From Dictyoglomus sp. NZ13-RE01 (GTDB lineage Bacteria > Dictyoglomota > Dictyoglomia > Dictyoglomales > Dictyoglomaceae): DNA of 64,000 nucleotides. Within the stretch, counting starts at the first letter, position 1; every line of letters begins with the position of its first letter. The notes beneath the pieces were generated by a model, which was not told the DNA's origin, searched no databases, and was given only the letters and a program-made list of their open reading frames with translations. Shown here one piece after another: positions 35,517 to 44,223 of this stretch. The stretch covers positions 31,069-95,068 of the forward strand of contig NIRF01000006.1 of assembly GCA_002878375.1 (NCBI GenBank), in the 5' to 3' direction. A program made the position numbers and the translations under genes.

Positions 35517-36654
35517 TTTTTCCTAAATTTAATGTTAAATCCTGATTTATGCTTTGATAAAAATTTTCATAGTCTTCCCTTAAAAAGCTCATATTGTATT
35601 TTAAAGAACTTAAAGGGCTATACTTAAGATTTATCTTGTTCCTAAAAATTCCTGGAATAACCTCGTAATTCCCCATTATCTCCTTTATATAGGGATAGTT
35701 ATCATCAACCTTTAAGCTCTGTCCATCCAAATTTAATACTTGGCTTTTATATTTAAAAGAAAAATTATATGCTCTTCCTAAGAGGGCATTTTCCATTAAG
35801 CCTTGGGAAACCGAAAAACCTATGTAACTTTCATTGAAACTTCTTAAAAAAGATAATTCTAAAAATCTTCTTTGGGTCTTTGAATTAGGATCGTCAAGAT
35901 TAAGAAAGGAAAAGGAAAAATCCTTATAATCTATTTTCAGGCCTAAAAGATTGTAAATCTGACGAATCAAACCAAAAACCTCATATTCTATAACTATTAA
36001 GTCCTGGGAAGATATAACCTCTGAAAAATACAAGATCCCATACTCGTAATCTATAATATAGTCCACATCTCTTTCTAACAATCTGCCATTTAAATAAACT
36101 CTTTCTCTTCCCGGTACTAAATTAAAATCAGAAATAATATAGGGTCCTGATGAATCATTACCATAAAAAATTTTCTGCTTTTTAGAACTTTCAGACTTTG
36201 TTAGCAGAGCTTTTAAAGAGAAACTTCCCTCTTTATATCTTAGCTCAAAACCATTTATATTTTTATTCCATAAGGTTAAGTAACTTAAAGAATCTTGAAA
36301 ATTATTACTAAATATACCTTCTATATTTTTGTATTTAATATTTAGATAGATTTGATCTTGGGAAGTATAGCCTGTAGAATAGTTGAAATTAAAATTCAGA
36401 TCTTCATATATTTGATTTAGAGTAAATCTTCCCTTTATTTGATAATTTAAGCCAGGGTATATTACGTTCTGTGTTTGAAAAAGATCAGTATCCCCTATTA
36501 CCCAAACATAAGATGGAGTAATAATACCTTCTCCTTGAAAGCTCCATGTTTGGGGATATATTACGTTTATAGTAAAGAGAAAGATAATATAGATAAGGAA
36601 GAATCTAAAACAATTCTTATTCTTAATCTTGATAAATTTACCTCTACTTCCCAC
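35512..36654 (-). CDS. N-terminal part of outer-membrane beta-barrel protein (frameshifted)
   Basis: 380 residues with a signal peptide (basic start, then FFLIYIIFLFTINVIYPQ) and mature beta-strand repeats (FNFNYSTGYTSQDQIYLNIK, GRERVYLNGRLLERDVDYII). The segment YLNGRLLERDVDYIIDYEYG resembles repeats in large secreted barrel proteins with a plug-like domain. GTG 36654 is preceded by AAGGA. It overlaps the upstream gene by 88 bases in another frame. It stops early at TAA 35514-35512 through the A5 run. The intact protein would be about 825 residues. Confidence 0.7.
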   Translation of the reverse strand: MGSRGKFIKIKNKNCFRFFLIYIIFLFTINVIYPQTWSFQGEGIITPSYVWVIGDTDLFQTQNVIYPGLNYQIKGRFTLNQIYEDLNFNFNYSTGYTSQDQIYLNIKYKNIEGIFSNNFQDSLSYLTLWNKNINGFELRYKEGSFSLKALLTKSESSKKQKIFYGNDSSGPYIISDFNLVPGRERVYLNGRLLERDVDYIIDYEYGILYFSEVISSQDLIVIEYEVFGLIRQIYNLLGLKIDYKDFSFSFLNLDDPNSKTQRRFLELSFLRSFNESYIGFSVSQGLMENALLGRAYNFSFKYKSQVLNLDGQSLKVDDNYPYIKEIMGNYEVIPGIFRNKINLKYSPLSSLKYNMSFLREDYENFYQSINQDLTLNLGKI

Positions 36655-37115
36655 CCATTTTCATCCTTCTTCACAATCTCAAAGGAAAAGTCTTCCCCCT
36701 CTTTAATAAAGCCTTTTCCTATAAGGAAATATTTTATAACATCCTCTAAATCCTCTTCCCTCCCTAACCTTTTAATGCTTCTTATAATCCATCCTCTTTT
36801 TCTTTCATCCCCAACAAATTCCAGTAAGCACAAAACCTCATCTGACGGTCTCAAGAAATAACAAAGAAAAAGATCCTGGGTTTGTGAAAATGGAGTTGCT
36901 AAAATGATTTGATTTTCCTTTGCAAAATTTTTATAACCCTCTACATTTTCACTTTTTAAAATCTCTAAGATGAGCTCCACATGAGGAAATTCACCAAGAA
37001 TTACTCCCCTTACTCTTGCTATAACCTTGCTTCTATTCTCAATTACTGGAACCTCCTGAGCCCAGAGAATATTAATCAAAAATATTAAAAGCATAAAGAT
37101 TAAAATTATCTTCAT
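36567..37115 (-). CDS. Secreted protein of unknown family
   Basis: About 182 residues. The signal peptide is MKIILIFMLLIFLINILWA, then a mature soluble protein containing RSKVIARVRGVILGEFPHVEL, QTQDLFLCYFLRPSDEVLCLLEF and an acidic C-terminal region FEIVKKDENGWEVEVNLS. I recognise no family. I use ATG 37115 because AAAGG touches the earlier ATG at 37127. It is the first gene before the split beta-barrel gene and overlaps its start by 88 bases, so the two are probably co-expressed envelope proteins. Confidence 0.65.
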   Translation of the reverse strand: MKIILIFMLLIFLINILWAQEVPVIENRSKVIARVRGVILGEFPHVELILEILKSENVEGYKNFAKENQIILATPFSQTQDLFLCYFLRPSDEVLCLLEFVGDERKRGWIIRSIKRLGREEDLEDVIKYFLIGKGFIKEGEDFSFEIVKKDENGWEVEVNLSRLRIRIVLDSSLSILSFSLL

Positions 37116-37137
37116 CGTTATCACCATCCTTTGGAAA

Positions 37138-37167
37138 AGTATAAGATTTATAGGAAGATGGTGTCAA
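37138..37167 (-). promoter_or_regulatory. Promoter of secreted protein/beta-barrel/metG run
   Basis: On the minus strand, TTGACA (37162-37167), an 18-base spacer and TATACT (37138-37143). It diverges from the mgtC promoter, whose -10 box begins only 9 bases from this -35 box. Confidence 0.75.
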
Positions 37168-37172
37168 TAATA

Positions 37173-37181
37173 TGTTATAAT
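37173..37181 (+). promoter_or_regulatory. Extended -10 promoter of mgtC (leaderless)
   Basis: TGTTATAAT, an extended -10 element, ends 6 bases before ATG 37188. There is no Shine-Dalgarno sequence and no good -35, which fits a leaderless transcript. Confidence 0.6.
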
Positions 37182-37187
37182 TAAGCC

Positions 37188-37850
37188 ATGATAAGTGGGG
37201 TTGAAGTTTTAATAAGGCTTATTATTTCCATGCTTTTGGGAGGACTTGTAGGTTGGGAGAGAGAAAAGGAGGAAAAGCCTGCAGGTCTTAGGACCCATAT
37301 TTTAGTTTGTCTCGGTTCTACTTTAGTAATGATAGTATCTGCTTATGGTTTTCCTGGTAGATCACCTTCGGACCCAGGAAGAATTGCAGCTCAGGTAATT
37401 ACAGGAATAGGTTTTATTGGGGCAGGAACCATATTTAGGGCTGGTACTACTATAAAGGGATTAACCACAGCAGCAAGCATCTGGACTGTTGCAGGAATAG
37501 GACTCGCAGTGGGAGCAGGTCTCTATTTTCCAGCCATAGTTACTACTCTCTTAGTAGTGGTAACCTTAGCTGTAGCTGCAGAATTAGAAATAAGATTTTT
37601 AGGTAGTCATAAACCAGTAATATTGAAGTGCTTAATTGAGGATAGACCTGGTGCTATTGGAGAAATAGGGACATTACTTGGAAATTTGGGAGTAAATATA
37701 AAAAGGATTGAATTGGGACCTCCCATAGATGAGAATAGTAAAAAGGTTACTTTAATTATTGATTTGAAATTACCTGCCAAAATTACAAAGGATGAAATTA
37801 TCTCAAAAATTATAGAATTAGATAGTGTAGTAACGGCGGAGTGGGAGTAA
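37188..37850 (+). CDS. mgtC: MgtC/SapB-family membrane protein with ACT-like tail
   Basis: 220 residues. The MgtC domain (about 1-135) shows GGLVGWEREKEEKPAGLRTH, LGSTLVMIVSAYGFPG, GRIAAQVITGIGFIGAGTI and GLTTAASIWTVAGIGLAVG. The C-terminal 75 residues (LKCLIEDRPGAIGEIGTLLG) form an ACT-like regulatory domain. MgtC proteins affect Mg2+ and membrane-energy homeostasis. Apparently leaderless, and followed by a strong bidirectional terminator. Confidence 0.92.
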   Translation: MISGVEVLIRLIISMLLGGLVGWEREKEEKPAGLRTHILVCLGSTLVMIVSAYGFPGRSPSDPGRIAAQVITGIGFIGAGTIFRAGTTIKGLTTAASIWTVAGIGLAVGAGLYFPAIVTTLLVVVTLAVAAELEIRFLGSHKPVILKCLIEDRPGAIGEIGTLLGNLGVNIKRIELGPPIDENSKKVTLIIDLKLPAKITKDEIISKIIELDSVVTAEWE

Positions 37851-37882
37851 AAAGCCCCCCAAAAATTTCTGGGGGGCTTTTT
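37849..37882. terminator. Bidirectional terminator between mgtC and SDR gene
   Basis: AAAAAGCCCCCC / GGGGGGCTTTTT, a 12-base-pair stem with A and T flanks that works for both strands. Loop of 10 bases. Confidence 0.9.
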
Positions 37883-37887
37883 ATCTA

Positions 37888-38712
37888 TTATACCCCTGAG
37901 TAGGCATTAAATCCACCATCTATTGGTATTACTGCACCTGTTACAAAGGAGCTTGCCTTTGAGGAGAGCCAAATTATTGCTCCAATTAGCTCATCAGGAT
38001 CTCCAAATCTTCCCATAGGTGTATGGTCTATTACAGCTTGTCCCCTTGGAGTTAAACTACCATCCTCATTTAATAGTAAATATCTATTTTGATTGGTTAG
38101 TAAGAATCCTGGAGCAATTGCATTAACTCTAATCTTAGGTGAATACTCTTGGGCTATGTATACTGCTAACCATTGTGTAAAATTACTAACTGCTGCCTTT
38201 GCTGCAGAATATCCTACAGTTCTTGTAAGAGGTCTAAAAGCTGACATAGAGGAGAAATTAATTATCACTCCACCATCTTCATTCTCCAGCATCAATTTAC
38301 CAAAAACCTGACTTGGAATTATAGCACCACCAAACAAGTTTAAATTAACTACTTTTTGTAATGCTTCAATGCTTAGATCAAAAAAGGATACTTCCTTAGA
38401 TGTAGTTGCGGATGGATCATTTCCTCCTGCAGCATTTAAAAGTATATCCACTCTTCCAAACCTTTCCTTTACCTTTTGTGCTACCTCTTCTACACTCTTC
38501 TTATCCAATGCATCCATATAATAGCCTTCACACTCAATTCCTTCCTTCCTTAGTTCTTCAAGTCTTGCATCAAGAGGACTTATGTCAGTAACAACTATTT
38601 TTGCTCCTGCCTTTCCCAATCCTTTTGCAATAGCACCTGCTAAGACTCCTGCACCACCAGTAAAAACAGCTACCTTATCCTTTACAGAAAATAGTTCCTC
38701 TACATAACTCAT
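37888..38712 (-). CDS. SDR oxidoreductase, D-mannonate oxidoreductase-like (UxuB/YjmF type)
   Basis: About 274 residues of a short-chain dehydrogenase. NAD(P) motif TGGAGVLAGAIAKGLGKAGA (about 22), NAAGG (about 95), catalytic Ser in INFSSMSAF, and YSAAK (Tyr and Lys, about 170). The stretch SAAKAAVSNFTQWLAVYIAQ and IRVNAIAPGFLLTNQNRYLL resemble YjmF-type fructuronate/mannonate oxidoreductases. ATG 38712 has AGGAGG 9 bases upstream and does not overlap gnd. Likely step: fructuronate to mannonate downstream of UxaE. Confidence 0.85.
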   Translation of the reverse strand: MSYVEELFSVKDKVAVFTGGAGVLAGAIAKGLGKAGAKIVVTDISPLDARLEELRKEGIECEGYYMDALDKKSVEEVAQKVKERFGRVDILLNAAGGNDPSATTSKEVSFFDLSIEALQKVVNLNLFGGAIIPSQVFGKLMLENEDGGVIINFSSMSAFRPLTRTVGYSAAKAAVSNFTQWLAVYIAQEYSPKIRVNAIAPGFLLTNQNRYLLLNEDGSLTPRGQAVIDHTPMGRFGDPDELIGAIIWLSSKASSFVTGAVIPIDGGFNAYSGV

Positions 38713-38729
38713 AGATTTCAACCTCCTTT

Positions 38730-40139
38730 TTAAAACTCTTCCCAAACAGTATGGAATATTCCTTCTTTATCAATTCTCTGATAAGTATGAGCACCAAAGA
38801 AATCTCTTTGTGCTTGAATTAAGTTTGCAGGAAGATTCTCTTCTGTTATAGACAAGAAATAGTCTAAGGAAGAGTTCAAGACTAATGTAGGAATATTGTA
38901 TGCTTTTGAGATTTTTGTCACATTCTTGATAGACTCTAATTTCTCCTTAATAAAATTATATGCCTTATCACTATTAAGGAGATTAACATTTTCTGGATTT
39001 TCCTTAATAATATCCCTAAAAAGATTTAGTAGTCTTGCCCTAATTATACAGCCTCCTTTCCAAATTCTTACGACCTCAGTAAGATCAATATTGTAATTAA
39101 ATTCCTTGCTTGCAACACTAATCAGCCACAAGCCCTGAGAAAAAGCCATGAACATGGCAAAGAGAAGAGATTTTCTTAAATCCTCTAAAACCTCATCCCT
39201 ATTTAATGAAAAGATAGAAACAACCTTATCATATCTCTTAGAGAGTTCTCTTCTCATATCTTTGAAATGGGAAAGAGTTCTTGCAGATACTGCAAGATCA
39301 AGGGAAGGTGTTGGGACACCTAAGTCAAGAGCAGTTTGGGCTGTCCACTTCCCAGTTCCCTTTTGTTCTGCCTTATCCAAAATTAGTTCCACAAGAGGCT
39401 TTCCAGTTTCCTCATCAATAAATCTCATTATTTTGTAAGATATCTCCATTAGAAAGGAGTTTAAATCCCCTTTATTCCATTCCTCAAAAACATCTCCTAT
39501 CTCCTTACTATTCATTTTCAAAACCTTTCTCATAATATCGTAAACTTCTGCAATTGCCTGCATGTATGCATACTCTATACCATTATGTACCATCTTAACA
39601 AAATGTCCTGCGGAATCATCTCCTACATAGGTACAACAGGGTCCATCCTCGGTTTGTGCTGAAATCTTTAACAATATTTCCTCCACTAATTGATAAGCCT
39701 CTCTTGTGCCTCCTGGCATTAAAGAGGGACCATGAAGAGCTCCATATTCTCCCCCCGAAACTCCCATTCCTAAGAAAAGAATACCTTTTTCTCTTAATTC
39801 TTTTAATCTTCGGGAAGTATCTGAATAATGAGAATTCCCTCCATCAATAATTAAGTCTCCTGGAGTTAAGTAGGGCAGGAGCTCCTTTATAGTATCATCA
39901 ACTGGCTGTCCTGCTTTAACCATTAATATAATCTTTCTTGGGGTCTCTAAAGATTCTACAAAACTTTTAATATCGTAACAAGGGATTATTTTCTCATCCT
40001 TAACCTTTTCCTTTACAAATTCTTCAGTCCTTGAGGAAGTCCTATTATATACAGATACTTTGTAACCTTTTCTTGCTATATTTAGGGCTAAATTCTGCCC
40101 CATAACTGCTAATCCTATTAAACCAATATCTCCCTTCAT
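38730..40139 (-). CDS. gnd: 6-phosphogluconate dehydrogenase
   Basis: 469 residues. GLAVMGQNLALNIARKGY (NADP site), VYNRT, GNSHYSDTSRR, GMGVSGGEYGALHGPSLMPGG, and KMVHNGIEYAYMQAIAE with catalytic Lys are all family motifs. It oxidises 6-phosphogluconate to ribulose 5-phosphate and CO2. A FGGY kinase that could be a gluconokinase precedes it by 14 bases, giving a gluconate-to-pentose-phosphate route. Confidence 0.96.
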   Translation of the reverse strand: MKGDIGLIGLAVMGQNLALNIARKGYKVSVYNRTSSRTEEFVKEKVKDEKIIPCYDIKSFVESLETPRKIILMVKAGQPVDDTIKELLPYLTPGDLIIDGGNSHYSDTSRRLKELREKGILFLGMGVSGGEYGALHGPSLMPGGTREAYQLVEEILLKISAQTEDGPCCTYVGDDSAGHFVKMVHNGIEYAYMQAIAEVYDIMRKVLKMNSKEIGDVFEEWNKGDLNSFLMEISYKIMRFIDEETGKPLVELILDKAEQKGTGKWTAQTALDLGVPTPSLDLAVSARTLSHFKDMRRELSKRYDKVVSIFSLNRDEVLEDLRKSLLFAMFMAFSQGLWLISVASKEFNYNIDLTEVVRIWKGGCIIRARLLNLFRDIIKENPENVNLLNSDKAYNFIKEKLESIKNVTKISKAYNIPTLVLNSSLDYFLSITEENLPANLIQAQRDFFGAHTYQRIDKEGIFHTVWEEF

Positions 40140-40153
40140 TAAGATTACCTCCT

Positions 40154-41635
40154 TTATAATTTATTATGCCTTTCGAAGGCTTCTTTCATATATCTTACCA
40201 GATACTTAAAAAACTCGTATCTTTTTGAGTAGTATTGGGCGAGGTCTTCTGAAGGCATATAAACTTCTTTAATCTTTACCAGTTTATCAGTCGCGCTTTT
40301 AAGGTTTTTATAAACCCCTAAGGAGTAAGTTCCAAGAATTGCAGAGCCTAAAAGGGCAGATTCTTCAGAATCAATCACTTTTATAGGCTTATTGAATACA
40401 TTTGCAAATATATTCATCCATAATGAAGATTTTGACCCTCCGCCTCCTGCTCTTAACTCAAAAATATCTATTCCGTTTTCCAAAAGGGCATCATAGGAAA
40501 GCTTTAGAGAATAAGTAACTCCTTCCATACCTGCCCTAATCATATGATTTTTTGTATGAAAACTCTTCAGTCCAAAAAACACACCAGATGCAATATTTCC
40601 AATCTCTGGATATCTTTCTCCAGTAATAAAGGGTAAAAAGAAGAGGTTTTTAGAATTATCTTGGTCAGCAAGAAGAGTTTGTTCTTCATAGCTCAAATTA
40701 AATATATTATCTCTAAACCATCTCAAGATTATACCAGCATTATTTACTGCTCCCCCAATATACCATTTATTATTACAAAGATAGTAAGCCTGAAATCTCA
40801 TGCTTTTATCCTTATCCACTACAGGCTTATCATAAGTTACTCTAAGCATCCCTGTTGTTCCAAGATTTATGACCCCCACAGAGCCTCCCATGGCTCCTAT
40901 TCCAAGACCTACAGCTCCCCCATCATATACCCCTGTTAGAAGCTCTACATCCCTTTTCAAGTTCATCATTTTTAATACTTCCTTAGAGACCTTTCCCAGT
41001 ATGGTCTCTGAGGAGACAAGCTTAGGAAGATTACTGTAATTTATTTCTAAGAAGCTTAGTGCGTAATCATCCCAATCCAATTTATTTATATTCATCATTT
41101 GGGTTGCTGCAGAAACACTTGGTTCAGAAATTACCTCTCCTATCAGTTTAGAGATTATAAAACTTTTTGAACATAAAAAATATCTTGCCTTTTCAAAAAT
41201 TTCCCTATGCCTCTTCTTCAACCAATAGATCTTAGCAAATGGGTAATGGAATAAAGGGGGACATCCTGTTCTGTTATAAATCTCTTCAAAGTCAACAACC
41301 TTAGATAACTCTTCAAAGGTCTCTTGAGAACGAGTATCTAAAAGGGTAATAATCCCAGTAAGAGGCTTTAAATCCTTATCTACAGGAAGTAAGGCGAACA
41401 TATAAGTAGAGGGCACTAACAAGATTATTCTATCTTCAAATCCTTCTGAAACTTCTCTACAAATCTTAATAAAAGTCTCAAAAAGGGTATCGGGGTTATG
41501 CTCCGCCTTTCCTGTATCATCCCTTTCAAGAGGGACCTCTTTACTGGCAATACGAAGAATATTTCCATTAAAATCTAAAACCCCAGCCTTTACATTGGTG
41601 GTACCAATATCAACAGCAAGAATTAAGTCCTCCAT
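40154..41635 (-). CDS. FGGY-family sugar kinase (gluconokinase-like)
   Basis: 493 residues. ATPase core: LAVDIGTTNVKAGVLDFNG (phosphate 1), INLGTTGMLRVTYD (phosphate 2) and ELRAGGGGSKSSLWMNIFANVF (adenosine). The acid residue is in LTGVYDGGAVGLGIGAMGG. The specificity (gluconate, xylulose or another) is inferred only from the neighbouring gnd. Its start overlaps the preceding dehydrogenase by 26 bases. Confidence 0.88.
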   Translation of the reverse strand: MEDLILAVDIGTTNVKAGVLDFNGNILRIASKEVPLERDDTGKAEHNPDTLFETFIKICREVSEGFEDRIILLVPSTYMFALLPVDKDLKPLTGIITLLDTRSQETFEELSKVVDFEEIYNRTGCPPLFHYPFAKIYWLKKRHREIFEKARYFLCSKSFIISKLIGEVISEPSVSAATQMMNINKLDWDDYALSFLEINYSNLPKLVSSETILGKVSKEVLKMMNLKRDVELLTGVYDGGAVGLGIGAMGGSVGVINLGTTGMLRVTYDKPVVDKDKSMRFQAYYLCNNKWYIGGAVNNAGIILRWFRDNIFNLSYEEQTLLADQDNSKNLFFLPFITGERYPEIGNIASGVFFGLKSFHTKNHMIRAGMEGVTYSLKLSYDALLENGIDIFELRAGGGGSKSSLWMNIFANVFNKPIKVIDSEESALLGSAILGTYSLGVYKNLKSATDKLVKIKEVYMPSEDLAQYYSKRYEFFKYLVRYMKEAFERHNKL

Positions 41636-42641
41636 GTCCCCTCCTCTTCATAAATTTTTCAATTACCTCTTTATTTATCACTTCACTTGGTATTTCACCT
41701 CTTAGCACCATTTCCACATCTGATACCACTTTATCTCCCATACCCTTTAAACATTCATAGGTGTAAGCAGAAATATGGGGAGTTATTAATACATTCTCGT
41801 ACTTAAGAAGCGGGTGATTTTCATCAATAGGCTCTCCCTCCACCACATCCATACCTACTCCTGCAACCTTTCCCGACTCAATAGCTTTTATTAAAGCTTT
41901 CTCATCTATTAGCTCTCCTCTTGCTGTATTCACTATAAAGACATTATCCTTCATTAATGAAAACTCTCTATCAGATAACATATGATAATTTTCTGCACTT
42001 AATGATGCATTAAGAGAAATAATATCTGAAGTTTTTAAAAGTTCCTCCAAAGAAACAGGTTCTGCTCCCCTCTTCCTAATCTCATCCGGTGGTAATTTTG
42101 GATCATAAGCAACAAGTCTTGCATTAAAACCATTTTTCAAGATTTCCCCAACTCTACTTCCAATATTCCCGAAGCCTATAACTCCCACCGTTTTTCCTTT
42201 TATCTCCCAACCTATGAATCTTGCTCTCTCTTTCCATTTTCCCTCTTTAACCTTTAAAGATGCCTCTCTCACCTTCCTCATAACAGCCATAAGAAGAGCC
42301 ACTGCAGTTTCTGCTACAGCCTCCCTCTCCACCTCTCCTGTTACCTTAGTAACAATAACTCCTTTTTCTGTTGCAGATTTAATGTCGATATTATCGTATC
42401 CTATACCATGTCTTGCAATAAGAATGGTCTCATCCTTGTACCTAAAAAATTCTTCATTAAAATAGGGCTTAACACTGGCAATAATAATAGAAAATCCCTT
42501 TAATTTTTCCGCTAATGTCTTTCCGGCAATATCCTCTGGAAATTCAAACCTCTCTACTTCTCCTAAAGCCTTTAACCTTTCTATATGCTCAGGAAAATAT
42601 TTACCAAAGCTACTGGAATTTACAATGGCAATCCTAACCAT
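41610..42641 (-). CDS. D-isomer-specific 2-hydroxyacid dehydrogenase
   Basis: About 343 residues. NAD-binding TVGVIGFGNIGSRVGEIL (about 150). Catalytic Arg in NTARGELIDEKAL, Glu in DVVEGEPIDE and His in ITPHISAYTYE are all present. The family covers D-lactate, glycerate and phosphoglycerate dehydrogenases. In this uronate cluster it may reduce a keto-acid or sugar-acid intermediate. AGGAGG 6 bases before ATG 42641 fixes the start; it lies 1 base after the uxaE stop. Confidence 0.88.
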   Translation of the reverse strand: MVRIAIVNSSSFGKYFPEHIERLKALGEVERFEFPEDIAGKTLAEKLKGFSIIIASVKPYFNEEFFRYKDETILIARHGIGYDNIDIKSATEKGVIVTKVTGEVEREAVAETAVALLMAVMRKVREASLKVKEGKWKERARFIGWEIKGKTVGVIGFGNIGSRVGEILKNGFNARLVAYDPKLPPDEIRKRGAEPVSLEELLKTSDIISLNASLSAENYHMLSDREFSLMKDNVFIVNTARGELIDEKALIKAIESGKVAGVGMDVVEGEPIDENHPLLKYENVLITPHISAYTYECLKGMGDKVVSDVEMVLRGEIPSEVINKEVIEKFMKRRGHGGLNSCC

Positions 42642-42642
42642 C

Positions 42643-44094
42643 TCAAACCTCCTCAAAGATCTTTACTAAATGTTTTTTAATATTCTCTGCTACAAGCTCG
42701 TAATGCTCTTCTTCATATCTATCTAATATATTGTAAATTTCACTCCTTCTCTCATCTAAGAGAGCTCCATAAGATATATGGAATAACTGTTTGACCTCTG
42801 GCTTTTCGAAAAATTCTAAGAGATCTAAATTAGGTTCCTTTGGAAAATCTTCTTTTTTTATGTCTACCTTGTAGGCTTTTTTACTCTCCTCTAAATTTTC
42901 TAATGCTATATGATACAATTCCAAGAACAATTCTTTATCAAATTTTGCAATAAGTCTTATTGCCTGTAACCAACTGGTACCTGAAGTCTTAATATGAAAG
43001 TTTTTCTCAGTAATTTTAGAAAAATCTTTGTAAATACTGAACTTATCACTTCCAGAATGCAAACTTAATCTATATCCTTCAATCTTCTTAGCAACTATAT
43101 AATGCTTTCTTAATTCCTCAGCAAATTTATTAATATCTCCTTTATAATCTAAAGCCTTCTGGAATTCCCCAGGAAACTTAGGAGCTAAACTCCAAAAGTC
43201 TATACCTCTCTCATGAAGATACTCTGCCACAAACAAATGGTCCTCTAAGGTTGTATCTCTCTCCCCTTCATCAATAGATACCTCAAGATTGTAGTCTTTA
43301 AGATTATCCTCAAGAATAGCATAAACCTTCTCAATAAACTTGAGTCCATTTTCATAGGTAATTGCAGATTCAATTAGCCTATCTTCATTAAATTCATATT
43401 CAAAATCTTTTTCCTTTAGTTTCTTCCCTGCATACTTATTAATAATTTTTTTCCCAAAATCCGAAATATTTCTTACTCTATCATAAATATCCCCTTTATC
43501 TAAAGAAGATATTTTTACGAGAAAATCACTAATATCTATGGTATACATTGTATAGCCTGCCTCTATAGCGGATTTTAAATATTCCTCATCCTTTATATGA
43601 TCCGCATCTGCCCCAAAATTTCCATTATATCCAGACTCTAAGAATCCTAAAACACCTTTTAACAATACATCCTTAAAATCTCTATGAGTTTTTATAAGTT
43701 CCCTTGGGGACTGCTGAATAATCACAGGAAAAACCTCATAATCTTTAAGTACCCTAAGGTGAGCTGAGGAAACAAGCCCTAATCTATCTCCTGTACCAAA
43801 GGATGTTTTCTTATCACAAACAGTGGGACTTAGATTATAAACCTTTTTTAGTTTTAAATAATTTTCAAAAGTTAACGGGTAAAAATTTATATAGATCTTT
43901 TGAGGTCCATAGTATAAATCCTGAGAGTAATAAGGGAAAGAAAGTAAAAGTGATTGACCATTTACTAATCCTATTTTTTTCTCTTTATCCTTTTTACCAA
44001 CAAATAAATATTTATCTTCAGAAAATTTTCTAAAGGAACCAGGATATATTTTCCAACCATATGAAGATAAGAACTTTTCAATATCATTTATCAT
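42643..44094 (-). CDS. uxaE: Tagaturonate/fructuronate epimerase UxaE-like
   Basis: About 483 residues of the UxaE family first described in Thermotoga maritima, which interconverts tagaturonate and fructuronate. FGTGDRLGLVSSAHLRVL (about 94), NGNFGADADHIKDEEYL (about 157), DEGERDTTLEDHLFVAEYL (about 272) and LHSGSDKFSIYKDF (about 333) look like conserved metal or sugar sites. GGAGG 7 bases before ATG 44094 sets the start. First gene of the cluster. The set uxaE, FGGY kinase, gnd and SDR matches the hexuronate neighbourhood of Thermotoga. Confidence 0.88.
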   Translation of the reverse strand: MINDIEKFLSSYGWKIYPGSFRKFSEDKYLFVGKKDKEKKIGLVNGQSLLLSFPYYSQDLYYGPQKIYINFYPLTFENYLKLKKVYNLSPTVCDKKTSFGTGDRLGLVSSAHLRVLKDYEVFPVIIQQSPRELIKTHRDFKDVLLKGVLGFLESGYNGNFGADADHIKDEEYLKSAIEAGYTMYTIDISDFLVKISSLDKGDIYDRVRNISDFGKKIINKYAGKKLKEKDFEYEFNEDRLIESAITYENGLKFIEKVYAILEDNLKDYNLEVSIDEGERDTTLEDHLFVAEYLHERGIDFWSLAPKFPGEFQKALDYKGDINKFAEELRKHYIVAKKIEGYRLSLHSGSDKFSIYKDFSKITEKNFHIKTSGTSWLQAIRLIAKFDKELFLELYHIALENLEESKKAYKVDIKKEDFPKEPNLDLLEFFEKPEVKQLFHISYGALLDERRSEIYNILDRYEEEHYELVAENIKKHLVKIFEEV

Positions 44095-44145
44095 ATTCCT
44101 ACCTCCATTAATTTTTAAGCTCACAAAAAAAATAATCTTTTATAA

Positions 44146-44174
44146 AGTTTATCATAGTTTAAAATTAATCTCAA
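44146..44174 (-). promoter_or_regulatory. Promoter of hexuronate/gluconate operon
   Basis: On the minus strand, TTGAGA (44169-44174), a 17-base spacer and TAAACT (44146-44151). Confidence 0.6.
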
Positions 44175-44223
44175 CTTAATAATGGTGTATAATATGAAAA
44201 AAGGAATTTGGAGGTGTAAAATT

